Source: Ficedula albicollis
Taxonomy: Eukaryota > Chordata > Aves > Passeriformes > Muscicapidae
Direction: 5' to 3'
DNA length: 64,000 nucleotides
Assembly (NCBI RefSeq): GCF_000247815.1
Contig: NC_021681.1
Span: forward strand, 9,922,567-9,986,566
This document shows positions 25,550 to 37,900 of the stretch, in pieces. A program made the position numbers and the translations under genes. Every line of letters starts with the position of its first letter. Positions within the stretch are counted from its first letter, which is position 1. The notes under the pieces were generated by a model. That model was not told where the DNA came from. It did no database searches and worked only from the letters and a program-made list of their open reading frames with translations.

Positions 25550-26404
25550 AACCTCACAGAAGGAAAATTAAGGGGCCCATTTATTTACTGGGAGCTGATC
25601 CTGTGGAGGCAGCAGCAACCAGTTTCCCTGGCACCAGATATCCATTACAATGCAAAGCATAACAAAGGAAACCTGTGAGTAGTGTTGCACATGCCCCACA
25701 GTTTTTCCATTAAGATCACAGGCTACTTGGAGTTCATTCTCCTGACTCCCACGTTGTCCTACTCATCATTAAACACACACCAGTATCTTCAGAGTAGAAT
25801 CAGTCATACTTCATTGTTTCCCACTTCCTCCTATATAAACTTAGAGGTTATATAATCTCCTGATTTTCTCAAATGACTTAATAGACACTACACCATATTT
25901 AAATGGAGCCTTAATACCAAAGAAATCATCACTTCAGAATAAAAACTAAAAATCTATACTAGATAGACAACTCAAAACATCATAACACTTCATACTATCT
26001 CTGCTGCTCTTCATCTCCTCCATAAACATCGGTTTTGAAACTCCCACAATAAGTTATTGGGTGATGATTATTCAGTAGATTTTGAGACAAGATCTCCCCA
26101 TGTCCTCTCTTGCCTTTTAAATCTGATCATATCTCCAGAAACATTTTTTTTTTTCAGAACACCAAATTTTCTGCATAAACCAGCACGTGGGTGATTGTAA
26201 AGTTCTTCTAATAATCATTGCTGTATGAGTGTCTTGATGTCATATTTTTCCAGCTAAAGCAGCAAGTTTTCAGTAGTGCCAGCTCTCAAACAAGCCCCAC
26301 TCCCCAGAGATCAAGTTACTGCTGTGTGCCACCAGCCCCAGGACAGCCTGGGGACCAGCACCTTCCCACATCCCCTTCTTAGTCCATTGGCCACTGCCCC
26401 TCAC
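25550..26404. other. Unique DNA, no gene recognised
   Basis: A+T-rich with a T12 run at about 26145 followed by CAG, another acceptor-like tract without an open exon behind it. It passes into a more G+C-rich patch at 26280. Confidence 0.5.
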
Positions 26405-26498
26405 CTTCCCTGGGCTGGAGCCTTGAGCTGCAGAGACACCAGCTATCCCCAGGACAGGATTTCTCATGCCAGCTAGGGCCATTTTGTCACCCTGCTCC
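26405..26498 (-). CDS. Candidate internal exon on - strand (unproven)
   Basis: On the - strand, CTGGCTTATGCTAG precedes GGAGCAGGG, and GGGAAG|GTGAGGGG forms a strong donor (GT at 26404-26403). The 94 bp between are open in one frame and encode roughly 31 residues, including GDKMALAGMRNPVLGIAGV. The patch is G+C-richer than its surroundings. The acceptor pyrimidine tract is only moderate and no family is recognised. Confidence 0.15.
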
Positions 26499-28211
26499 CT
26501 AGCATAAGCCAGATTCATTACTTGCCACATACTGATCAAATGCACATCATTCCTCCTATCTACTTATTTCATACCCTCATCACTCACCTAAGACAAAGCT
26601 CATGCTGATGAAAAAACAGAAGGTAAAAAGTCCAAGTATGCTACGCAACACTACAGAATGGTTAGGTCTTGACATCAGCCTCACAGATAGGAGAGGGATA
26701 ACACATGCAGAAGTCACTCTTGTGTTCTTTTAATTTTTTATGTCTATCAAGAAATAAAATCAAGGTCACAATAGTTTAATCTTTAATGCAGTCAGGTCTT
26801 TGCCTACCCAATAGCTTTGTGTCCATTGAAATGTGAACTTTCTCCTAACAAAGCATAGGATTAGGAGCTGCATAAAATTTGCAGAGAAGTTCGCAGGAAA
26901 AAAAAATAAATAAACCAAACCAACAGAAAAAAAACCACTCTTCTCTCACATGTCCTGTAACACACCACAGACTGGAGGCAGAACTTTAGAAAGTCTTTGC
27001 ACAGAAGCCATTGAAGCCAGCTTTGATGCTCTGACTGGCCTTTTTCTTTTCTTCCTCATTCCTAGCAAAATTATCCAGCTCTGGCTGTTTCCCAACACAG
27101 CTCACCATATTTGTTAAGCAGGCTCAGATGACAGAAGATGTTCATCCATCCCAGAGTCTGGACAGCCAGGTTTTCAGAGAAAATCCCCTGGGACCATCAG
27201 GACAGCTGTTCCCTCAAGAAGTACCCTTCTGTTTTCAGCTTCCTTCCCTCTTTCAAAGTCAGACAGGAAATATCTAATAACAATCTCAAATTCTGAAGTC
27301 CCAAAGGAATGTAAAACAGCCTCAAAGGCAAATTTATTAACAATCTGATCTAAACACCCACAAATCCAGAAACAACCTAATAACATTTTTGAGGAAATGA
27401 ATTTCAGACTTAAAGATAAATTTTGGTAGTAGGCACAAGATTCAGAAAAAAAAACCTTAATGAAAGCATTTACTTTTCAAATACCAAACAACAAAAATTC
27501 AGGGCCAAAACAAAAGCATGAATTGATCCATTGAGATTTAAGCACACCAAGACACCATGTGAAATCACAATTTATGCTCTTAACACCTTGGAATTGACTA
27601 ATCATCAGTACTGGACGAAGAGGGTGAGAGAAATGGTTTTCAGTTGCACTTGTGAAAGACTCCACAGATTTCAAGTGACTTGCACATGCACAATGAGCCC
27701 TTCCTCCACTGGGCAGGAACCTGCTCCAGTTACTATATTAGGTGTCACTCTCCTGCCTATCATGGAACTTTGGTGCTCTGACAGACAGTACTCAACACAC
27801 AGATAACCACTTTGGCCCTGGATGCCCTCTGATATTCTCAAAGTTTAGAAGAACCCTCTCTTCCCATGGCCTTTATTTAAAATTGCTGACCTTTCTGACA
27901 AAATCACCAGTAAACACTGGTAAAGAAAGGCAACAGCAAAGAGACTGTCAGCATATAAACCTCAATTTTGGTTCAATGGAGTTGCTTCATACTTTAAACA
28001 GTGCAAGTGGAAAGTGAATTTACTGCTCTAGAATTATCATTAGGTGGCCATTCCTATTATTCTCTTTTTCCAGAATAAAGCAATATTATTATTTTGAATT
28101 GTTTCTATACACAGGTGTTCTTTCCATACCCAGAACTTTTTTCTCTAAAAAACCATTATAATAATTTTTGCAAAATTGAGTTTTTCAAGCTCATAGCTTC
28201 TAACATCATCT
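26499..28211. other. Unique DNA, no gene recognised
   Basis: Short open frames on both strands with no recognisable motif, and A-runs at about 26899 and 27448. No repeat family recognised. Confidence 0.55.
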
Positions 28212-28278
28212 GAAGCTACCTAAAAAAAAAAAAAAAGCTACCGGAGAAGCTACTTAAAAAAAAAAAAAAGCTACCGGA
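28212..28278. repeat. 34-bp tandem duplication with A-runs
   Basis: Two adjacent units, 28212-28245 and 28246-28278. Each has the form GAAGCTACYT, a run of 14-15 A, then GCTACCGGA. The flanks of the A-run are themselves similar (GCTACCT against GCTACCGG), so slippage could act at two scales. Confidence 0.9.
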
Positions 28279-28343
28279 TTTTCTTGGTGGAACAGAGAAA
28301 CATTATACTGAAAAGATGATGACAGCATCTAAAGATCTCATAG

Positions 28344-28400
28344 TAAAAAAAAAAAAAGGGAACATAGAAACAAAAGCTGCAAAAAAGAAAAAAAAAAAAC
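28344..28400. repeat. A-rich low-complexity tract
   Basis: Three A-runs (13, 6 and 12 bases) separated by short mixed sequence, just downstream of the 34-bp duplication. No element can be assigned; the A-runs are not next to a recognisable retrotransposon body. Confidence 0.8.
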
Positions 28401-31028
28401 AATTACTTCTCACAATTCTATATTATAGCAGAACCTCTGTTCTAACCACTACCAAGTGGGGATTCCAGCTGCACAACCTGCAAAGTTGACAACCAAATAT
28501 TCACCATGTTACAGAAAAATACTAACATACTGGCTTTCATGCAGATAATGACAGACTTCCAAAAAGTGTTGTTATCCTATTGGAAGGAATCGATAACTCA
28601 AAACCTAAAAATACAAATTTATTTAATATAACGAGTTCATGCGGGTTTATTAATAAAAAAAGGAGAAATAAGCAATCAGAGCACTTACACAAACTCCTAT
28701 GCTCACATGCCTGTACACAGCCTTTTTTAGTACCTTTTTTTTCCATCACTTGCCCCCACCAGCCCCCCCTTGTTATATCTGCTCTGAACTGTATGCTTTC
28801 ACCCATGCCATGTAAGATACCAAGGCCACAAGCCAAATTCCACTCTCAGTTACACAGATTCAACCTTTAACGTCAGAAGATTCGCACCAGTGTAAACCAA
28901 TAATAGATTTTGGCTGCCCTTATAGACCCGATTTTGGCAGGTGGACTGAACAGGACTGGAAAGTTGTATTTATTTACCTCAGCAAACTGGAATTCACATC
29001 CAGCTTAAAAGAGATTTGAAAGTTTTATGGCCCAAAAAGCTAATCTCTAATGGAATTCCCCACAGCATAAAATCACCATAAATGAGAGTTCTTGCACAAT
29101 TCATGTTTATGCCCTTAATTCCTGTTTAGAAGAGGTCCAGGAACAAACAAGCAAGAGCAGAGGCAAGGTGCAATTGTGGCAAAGGCACAGGAGTAGGACT
29201 TGGAGCCAGCACTACTTATTGTGAGCCTGGCTGCTTGTGAAGGGTTGTCATTCCCCTGTGGCTTCTGAGAGCACTGAATTACAGATACAATGGCAGGGAA
29301 AGGGAAGGGAGGTAAAAATAAAGTGCCCTTTGAGAATTTTTAATAAGCCTAACAAAGAAATCATGCAACTTGGGAAGATGTAAATCACTTCTGAGCTGAA
29401 AAGCTCGTTATTTATGCAATATAGGCAGCTATTTCAAAATTGCCATGGAAGTCATTAGGAATACAGTTTTTAATTCAGCAACAAATGCAATATATGATGC
29501 ATATAAATAAAATGCATAAAATTGGAGTGAAGACAGATTTTCAGTGTCAACACACCATTAAATTGCAAGTAGCAGTCAAGCTCTATATTATCATTAGAAG
29601 GTGGGCTGCTTCTTCAAATTAGTACTCCTGGGAAAGGAAATAACGCATATTCAGAAAAGAAGCTGCTGGCCAGTGCACCCTAACAGGCTGAAGATCAACC
29701 AAAGGAGGATCACTGCAGTGGGGCAGACTTACAGCAGGAACATAACATTACTTCACCAAAGCAGATATTTAACACTTGGTAGCCCTACATAAAATGCATA
29801 TGTTAGGCAGAAGAGCAAACAAGCCTGAATTTCAGGGAACAAGCAGCAGAGCAGAGGAAGATACCTGCAGGACAGCAGTGCAGTAAATGTGGCTGAGAGG
29901 AACGTTTGGAATTAACAAGAGCACTTCAAAGCTTTGCTTTGAGATGCAATTGGCAGATATGTCATCCACAGAAATTTAGTGCCTGGACTCATTTAAATAA
30001 GGAGCTAATTAGTAGTACTGGGATGGTGACTGTCACCCACTGAGACTAAATGTCCAAGTCAAAAGATTCAAGATTATCCAGATGCAATTATATTGAGAAG
30101 GATGGTGTCAAGTTGTTTAAAGGAACTTCTGTAAGAAACCTCCTTCTCACTAAGATCTGGAGGCAGATTTGCTTGACAAGGTTTTGCACCAAGTCAAAGT
30201 CATTGAACTCCTCAGCATCAGGAAACCTTGGTGCACTAAGAGCACTGTTTCAACAAGTGATCACAATGGAGCTTTTGAATTTATTTCCATAATATTTAGG
30301 AAGCTTCCTTAGCTTCAAGCCACACAGCTTACTAGACCCAGGCAAACAAGAACACTTGACAGCAGAGCCAAGCCAAAGAGCTTAGCTGGGATCAACAAGC
30401 TGTTAGAGCTGACTACACACATTTGAAAAAAATATTACATAAAGTGATATGTATCTAAGGGCACTGTGGGAGCCAGGAAGCAGTGCCAAGACATTCTTTC
30501 AGGCTTCTCCTTTGCTTGGCTTGCCCTCATTCATGGACAGAGAGCCCAGCCCAAGCCAGGGCTCAGTGGAAGCTTCTGCTGGCTTTACCCACCTCTGACG
30601 ACTGTCGGGTCATGTTGCAGAGTCACCTATATTTAGATGAACAGGTGGGAAGCCCCATTCCCAATTTAATCAAGTTAACACTTGATATTTCTTCATGGTT
30701 TCCATATTCTAATTAGATCACTGTTACAAACTAGGGAATTGGCTACCCCAGCCTGTAAGAAGTTACAAATGCTATTCCTCTACAAACATTAACATCTTCT
30801 ATTTACAGGGAGAAGTTTCAGTGCACAAATTTGAAAGCCCACGACTTCTCTAACATCCCTAAACATGAAGACTTAACAGTGAAAAATGCCCCAAACCCAT
30901 GTTAAAATTGACAGAGGAGGTGCAAAATTAGCATTACTTTTATATAGAGAGCTTATGGGTTAATGTCATATTAAATACTGCCATTTTCCCACTTTCTACT
31001 GGGAATTCTATGGGATTACAAAAAGTTT
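28401..31028. other. Unique DNA, no gene recognised
   Basis: Includes an A+T-rich block (29400-29600) dense in ATTA, ATGCAAT and TTTAAT motifs, which by look alone could be a conserved non-coding element. No repeat or gene recognised. Confidence 0.5.
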
Positions 31029-31862
31029 GTAGAATGGTTTGAGTGAGAAGAGGATTCAAAGATCAGCTAGTTCCAAACCACTTGTTAATGGAAGGGGCAA
31101 CTTGCAGAAGACCAAGCTGTTCAAAGCCCCATCCAACCTGGCCTTGAACACTTCCTGGGACGGGGTACCCACAGCTCCTCTGGGTAACTTGTGCCAGTGT
31201 CTCTATCCTCACAGTAGAGGGTTTCTAGCTAATATCTAACCTAAATCTGTCAGCTTAAACCCATTAGACTTTGTCCTGCCACTAAATGGCCATATGAAAA
31301 ACCCTTCTCCAGCTCTTTTGGAAGCCCTTTTAGATACTGGAAGGTTCTCTAAGTCCTCTAAGAGCTTCATCTTCTCCAGGCTGAAGAATTTTGACTCCCC
31401 CAGCCTGCCTTCATAGGAGAGGTGTTCCAGCCCTCTGAGCATCTTCCTGGTCCTCCTCTCCAGGAGTTAGAGTGGGGACCCCATTCTAACAGGTCCCCAT
31501 CCTTCTAACCCATCTTCTCCCTGCCAGATCTGGATGCAGAACTCCAGGTTGGGGCTCACAAGACAAGAGCAGCAGAATCTCCTCCCTTGATCTGCTGGTA
31601 AGACTGTTTTGTTGGCTTTGTGGGCTGCAAGGACACAATGCCAGGTCATCTTGACTTTCTCATCAATCAACACCCTCAAGTTCTTCCCCCAGGGCTGCTC
31701 TCAATCCCTGCTCTACCCAGCCTCTACTGGTACTTAAGACTACCTCCACCCAATTGCCAGACCTTGCCCTGGGCCTTGTTGAACTTCAGGAGGTTTGCAC
31801 AGACCCACCAATCAAGCTTAAGTGCCCCGGATGGAATTCCACCCTTCCAGTGTGTTGAGCTC
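31029..31862 (-). mobile_element. CR1 LINE fragment with decayed ORF2 C-terminus
   Basis: On the + strand it starts with the inverted CR1 3' region (GTAGAATGG, then TTCAAAGATCAGCTAGTTCC and CCCCATCCAACCTGGCCTTG) and continues about 830 bp into the coding part. The - strand shows decayed ORF2 reverse-transcriptase C-terminal segments in order: RVLIDEKVKMTWHCVLAAH, SPNLEFCIQIWQ, LEHLSYEGRLGE, FFSLEKMKLL and SNGFKL. Frameshifts and stops separate these blocks, so the copy is dead. It is 5'-truncated near 31862, where similarity ends. Confidence 0.95.
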
Positions 31863-32856
31863 TAGAAATTTGTGTTCAATTCTCAGAAGCGAAGACTATG
31901 TCCTGCAATGGAGGTCTCAACAAAGCCTAGAGAGCCCTCCTTGGCCTCCTCACTCCCTGTGTCTGGAGACATGCCCTGCAGACTCAGAAAGAATCAGAGT
32001 AACATTCCTCAATATATTATGTCACCAGGCTGGCAGAGGCCCAGGGCTCTCCACCCCCAGGCTGCCAGCATGACACCTTTCACTAGCAGAGCTCCCTCAA
32101 CCCACACATCTTTCTCCGAGCTCTGGAGCCAGACAGCACAGCCAGAGAGTGACAGACACTCATCTCACCTGGGTGCATGACAACAGACCCACTGGGCAGC
32201 CTCACCTTGGGCCAAGTCCTGGTTTCTGTTACTGCAGTCCAGCCCTGGGGGTAAGTATTTACCTCATCATAATTATCAGAACAGATAGAAAAATGAAACT
32301 AGAGTAGCCTTCTCAATGAAACCAGCAAGACATCCTGCTCCCTTAAGGTACACCAGTTATTTCTTTCTATAGAAAGCAGAATTAGCTTTCTGGTCTTGGG
32401 GATTTTTTTTATGACACAATCTCAGATTCACCACAGTAAGTCACTTACAAGGGTATCAAAGCTGTACATGCCCTGTGGGAACCCCAAAGTCTAACTGATG
32501 ACTGCTAGCCTTTTTCCTCTGTGTTTTAAAAATCTAAGAGATTTTATCATAAGGTGTTGATAGAAAACCACAAGTGACAGTCTCCATTTTCACTCATGTT
32601 TTATGATAATTTAAAATAACATAGTGGTAGTAAAAATGTTCACAAAATGACATGATGAGCAGGCAAGTCTTCCCATTGCCCTGATGACAGGTAGGGTTAA
32701 TGTCAGCAGTGTAAAGGATAATTAATCTTCTGTCAGTGCAGCTGCTTCACATAATTTTATCCTAATAGTAAATATCACATATCTTTGCCAAGTCAATTTA
32801 AAGGAGTAGAAACAGAATACTGCACTCAGATGTAGTTTACCATGATCACTGATCAT
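31863..32856. other. DNA flanking the CR1, no gene recognised
   Basis: A + strand frame (31872-32180) and a donor-like GGGG|GTAAGTA at 32251 lie in the G+C-richer part. No good acceptor and no recognisable domain support an exon. The rest is A+T-rich. Confidence 0.5.
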
Positions 32857-32953
32857 TTCCACCCTCATTGTAGTGAGTTCTCTAAACTCATGAATTTACA
32901 GCTGCTTCCACCCTCATTGCAGTGAGTTCTCTAAACTCATGAATTTACAGCTT
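32857..32953. repeat. 49-bp tandem duplication
   Basis: TTCCACCCTCATTGYAGTGA begins copies at 32857 and 32906. The units are nearly identical over 48-49 bp and each ends in GAATTTACAGCT. The 11-base tail GAATTTACAGC recurs a third time at 32997-33007, suggesting a further partial copy. Confidence 0.93.
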
Positions 32954-33007
32954 TCTGGTGCTGTTTTGTTCCTATGCACATCTGAATAAATTTGTTGAAT
33001 TTACAGC

Positions 33008-33808
33008 CTCTAGTGACAGGAGCATCCTCTAGGCCTTCTAACAAAAGACATGGCCTTTGGAACTCAGGGTAAAGAATCTAAGTTTTTGTTTGAAGTCTTT
33101 ACAGATATTTTTAAAGCAACATCCATGGGGCATCCAGCTTGTTCACACACTAAGAGACAGGACCTTTATAAATCTCCTACTCTTGCTGGAATAAAAAGAT
33201 GGACAGTAAAATAGCCAGTGAAACTGATTTCTAGCATGCAAATGAACAATCTCTAACTGATCCCACCATCCATATGGAACTTCTCCTCTACCGGCAGAAA
33301 GTTGTTCTTTTATAAACAGCTCCATGACAGGTAAAGGTGATCCATCCTCCTTTTTATCTTACATTCATAGTGTTTGAGAAAAAATTGTAACAGAAAGCTT
33401 GGAAAAAAGCCTTTGAGATGGAAAGCTCATAGACCATCCCCAGAGAAGCCAGAAGAAGCTGCAGGACATCCCTGATTGCTGCTGCTGTTTTGCAGAAAGG
33501 CACATGAGACCCCCCCAGTTCCCATGTTCTCTGTGCCATTTACATAGCATTGCATTCCACTTGGCAGCATATTTCTTTTCTGTTGTACAATTTTGCAAAA
33601 TACTGTGGCTAAAATAAAAAAGGAGAAAAACAAACCTTTAGGAAATGCAGAGTACAAAAAAGTTTAGAAGGATCCAGAGGTGAGGAATATAAGGGAGGCA
33701 ATCTAATGAGGGTTTAATCTGTGTAGCTCCACACAGACCTAGAGAAGTGGACAAGAAAGCAAGAAATTATCATCAAGGAGCCAGAAATAGAGCAACATGG
33801 AAAAGTGC
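33008..33808. other. Unique DNA, no gene recognised
   Basis: Overlapping - strand frames at 33354-33657 are mutual shadows with no recognisable motif. No repeat recognised up to the start of the 556-bp duplication. Confidence 0.55.
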
Positions 33809-34919
33809 ACCAAATGCAAAAGTATCACCCGCTGGGTGGCCTGTATCCAACTTCATGGAAAGCAGCAATCAATCAGCTTTTGACAGCAGCGTTTAATGTT
33901 ACTGAGCTAAGCGGCAGACTCAAGCAAAACAAGCTCACTGAGAAAGTGACAAACTTAAACTTTGAAGACATTAATTAGGAACAAATCTGAGAAGCATTTT
34001 CAGAGAGAAGGTTGTGTTCAAAGTTGCAGTTCTGGGCATTGCCACCACAGGATTTAACACTGAGCTCATGAAGAACAGAGCAGACTTTAACACGTTTTTC
34101 CATAGGTATAAACAGGTGCTGATAGTTCCAGGTCCCAGAGCAGACATGAAACCATGCTCCCCATGTGAGATTAATTCCACAGTTGAATATGAGCACAGGA
34201 AAAATGCTTGAAAATTCTGCCAAGTTATTCTGCCCAAACGTGAAGTTTTCACAGCCAAAGAGCTCAAGATTAGCTAGCACCAGGGCACAGAAAAGGCCTG
34301 ACTGGCTCTGGAGTTTCACAAGTGGTTTAACATGCAAGAATGGAGTAAAAAAAAAAAAAAAAAAACCAAATGCAAAAGTATCACCCGCTGGGTGGCCTGT
34401 ATCCAACTTCATGGAAAGCAGCAATCAATCAGCTTTTGACAGCAGCGTTTAATGTTACTGAGCTAAGCGGCAGACTCAAGCAAAACAAGCTCACTGAGAA
34501 AGTGACAAACTTAAACTTTGAAGACATTAATTAGGAACAAATCTGAGAAGCATTTTCAGAGAGAAGGTTGTGTTCAAAGTTGCAGTTCTGGGCATTGCCA
34601 CCACAGGATTTAACACTGAGCTCATGAAGAACAGAGCAGACTTTAACACGTTTTTCCATAGGTATAAACAGGTGCTGATAGTTCCAGGTCCCAGAGCAGA
34701 CATGAAACCATGCTCCCCATGTGAGATTAATTCCACAGTTGAATATGAGCACAGGAAAAATGCTTGAAAATTCTGCCAAGTTATTCTGCCCAAACGTGAA
34801 GTTTTCACAGCCAAAGAGCTCGAGATTAGCTAGCACCAGGGCACAGAAAAGGCCTGACTGGCTCTGGAGTTTCACAAGTGGTTTAACATGCAAGAATGGA
34901 GAAAAAAAAAAAAAAAAAA
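33809..34919. repeat. 556-bp near-identical tandem duplication, each copy ending in poly(A)
   Basis: Copy 1 is 33809-34364 and copy 2 is 34365-34919, head to tail with no spacer. Base-by-base reading finds only two differences: A at 34266 against G at 34822, and T at 34346 against A at 34902 at the start of the A-run. Each copy ends in a run of 18-19 A. The same frames appear in both copies (for example 33975-34424 and 34531-34986 on the - strand) but match no protein I know and are carried by the duplication. Identity above 99% means a very recent event or a false duplication in the assembly. Confidence 0.97.
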
Positions 34920-37900
34920 GTATTTGCAGGTATACATCTCCTGTTACTGAGATTGTGAGAGGTAATGAGAGTGTGAGGTCATGCAAACAAAAAGTTTGAA
35001 CTTATGGAGAGAATTGTCAGATATACAACAGAGACCAATTAAATGCTTGGAGCAGTGCTACTGCAAAATGCCAGACTCAGGAAACTGAAAAATTCTTAAG
35101 GAAATACCTGGGCATGTCATTTGGCCTTCTAGAAGCAATTCACAACAGTAGAAGCTGTTAAATACATCCAAGGGCATGTTAAGACAAGAGACTTTTTCCC
35201 CCCCTCTGTTTTCCAGGGCACTTTAACAATTCAGATTTAATCTAGCAAGTCTCTGCTACAGTTAATATTCACAGGAATATTTTCTGAGCTAATTACTAAG
35301 ACACAGGTATTGCCAGAGCTATCAATCTATCTTTTGGGGTTTTTTTTAAACACATACTCGGAGCCCATTTTGCTTCCTAATCAAAGTTGTAATGATTTTC
35401 TGGTCCAGAAGGTAGACCTTGCACAGAAAAATTTCATTCTTCTATAAGAAATGCACTCCAATAATTTCTACAACGTAACAAACCTAAGCAAACCTGTGTT
35501 CTAGAGGAATGACATGTTCTAGGTTGGAAAAAGGGTCTCCTATATTCTACTGGTATCTGTACATAGAGGATTCTGAGACAGGAGCAGGTGAATGACCTTC
35601 ACTTCATCACTTACCTGGGGCCAATATCACCAGGCCCTACATACAGCTGGGGACTTGGTCTGGTGTGACCACACAAAGGAGCAGAAGATATGAGAGGGGC
35701 ACAAATAAGAGCAAAGGATGTAGGCTCCTTTTGCTCAAGTCTCATGGCCAGTGTTCACCAAAACTGAGGTGTATCTTTTTTTGCCATATGCAGATTAACC
35801 TCAGACCCTCACACCAAGAGATTATCGGGAATTATGATGACAGAGAGATGATGTAGGTAAGCACAGTTGCCATTATCCTTTTAAATATGATGAAATTGCA
35901 TTTTTGAGGGTGTAAGTTTATCAAATGTGAAGCTGCTGGTTCTGCAGGCACGTTGTCGTACACTCACGTTCAGAGTCATCAGACAGTTGTACAGAATCTA
36001 CAAATTCTCTGCTTCTCAGACACACTGGTACTCTGTTGGATACTGCTAATATTTAGACATCTCCCTTCAGAGCAATATTAGAGCACCTGGCAAACATTAA
36101 TCACAGCACCTTGTGTAACTGTAAACACATTGCAGTAAGGAAATGAACCAGAAGCAGCCCTCATCCAAACAGGAAATCCACACTCAAGTGGTAAATTGAT
36201 CCACCTTATCTCAAATCTTCAGCCAGTTCTTAAACACTAGGTTATATATCTCCTAAGATCTTGCATAAACCATAGTATTTTTCAATGTAGGTAAAAGCAA
36301 TTCCTTTGTTAACTTCACACAAGGACACTTTACTGTGCTTTCAGACAGAGCAAATTGGCTTTCAGAGAAAAACATGCAAAATGAAAATTATTTTTGCAAA
36401 ATCAAAAGCAGGACATATTAGGAGTTCTCCTGAATAATGGCAATATGCCACTGTTTCCCTCCCAACACACACTGCTTAAGTGAAACGAGAGGGGAAAAAA
36501 AAAAAGTATCTGGCTATCAAAAAACAGAAGTCAAATGTTTTGGTCCAAAACCACAAGAATAAAATACGATGGAAATTTCACTGATCAACAAAATAGAATG
36601 TTGATCAAGCACTTTTGCTTTTCAGTTTGATTCTAGTAGAATACTTTTATCCAGGGGAAGGAAAAAAAAAAAACCAAACCATCTTTCAGAACTGTTAGTT
36701 TTTGGCCAATACATCTAGGGCAGTAAAGAGACAGACATTACTCAAAGTCATTCCAGAAGGAAGCAACACCTGCAGCAATTGATATTTAGCTTTGTCTGCA
36801 GCAGAAAAAAAAGTGGCGATCATCAGTAATTAAGAAACTAAATACAGTTCACAAAGTAATTTTTAAAAATAGGAGAGACAAAGAAAAAGAAAAGCAATTT
36901 GAGTGAGGAAGTGAAGGCTGTGCACAGTAGTCTGATCTCACAGAGGAAATACACTTGGCCAGACTTGCTGGAATGCACACAGAGTAACATTATTACTTGA
37001 AAACTGCATATGAGCTACCAGTGTCACCCTATTTGCAAAACAGAAGCCACAAAAATATGAGAATTGCAGCCATACTATAAACACTGCACTTTAGCAGAGC
37101 TAGAGGGATGTGTCTGGAGACTCAATAAAAAAATAATCTAGTAAACAGCAGGGACAAAAATTCCAAGTATTTGTTGCACTATTCCTTTGTTAGTAAGGAT
37201 TCTAGACCAAACAAAACCCAATATCACAAAGACAGCTCTAGAAAGATATACCTGGCATGGACAGAACAGAATTCACCATGAACCTATGATACCATGTAAC
37301 TGACTGCAGAGGTTAGAAAGATATTTAGCCCTTTCTTTCTTTCTGCTATTTGTGACAAAGGAAAACTCCTCCCCGAGTTGTCCCCCAGGTTTCCTACACC
37401 TGCTTTCCTACATAGGAAGCAAGAGAAGCACAATTTTTGAGCTTCTTCCTCTTCTAGCTAAACCAGATAACATTGCAGATAGTGTTCCATCTTAGCTTTT
37501 GAACTTCAGTTTGAGCCTGTTTGACACTGATGTTGCCAGACACAGACTGCTTTTTGGTCTCTGTGGAAGGTCATGAATAATCTTGGATCTGACTACTCAC
37601 AGAGAAAACTTCAAGAACCAGGCTGCAGTTTGTAGGGGGTCTAGGATAGGCTCCTTCCATTGTCTTGCTCAAAATGTTGCTGGGTCACCAAGGCAGCTCT
37701 GGTTTTGCTCCATCTTCAGAAGAGAATTCCCAGCAGATACCAGAAATAATTTAAGTCAATTTCAGAGCACAAGGAAGGAAATTCCTGTTTACTACAGGTA
37801 TCTGCATATATGGAATAACTACATTTACCCTTATTTTGTGAAGGTAGAAACCTATGTGCCTAATTTAAACCACTATTTCACATTTTATAAACACATATCA

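Noticed and set aside
33975..34986. Two near-identical 149- and 151-codon frames on the - strand, the longest in the window
   Set aside because: They are the same sequence in the two copies of the 556-bp duplication, run through the T-run complementary to the A tract (producing poly-Phe), and match no protein I know.
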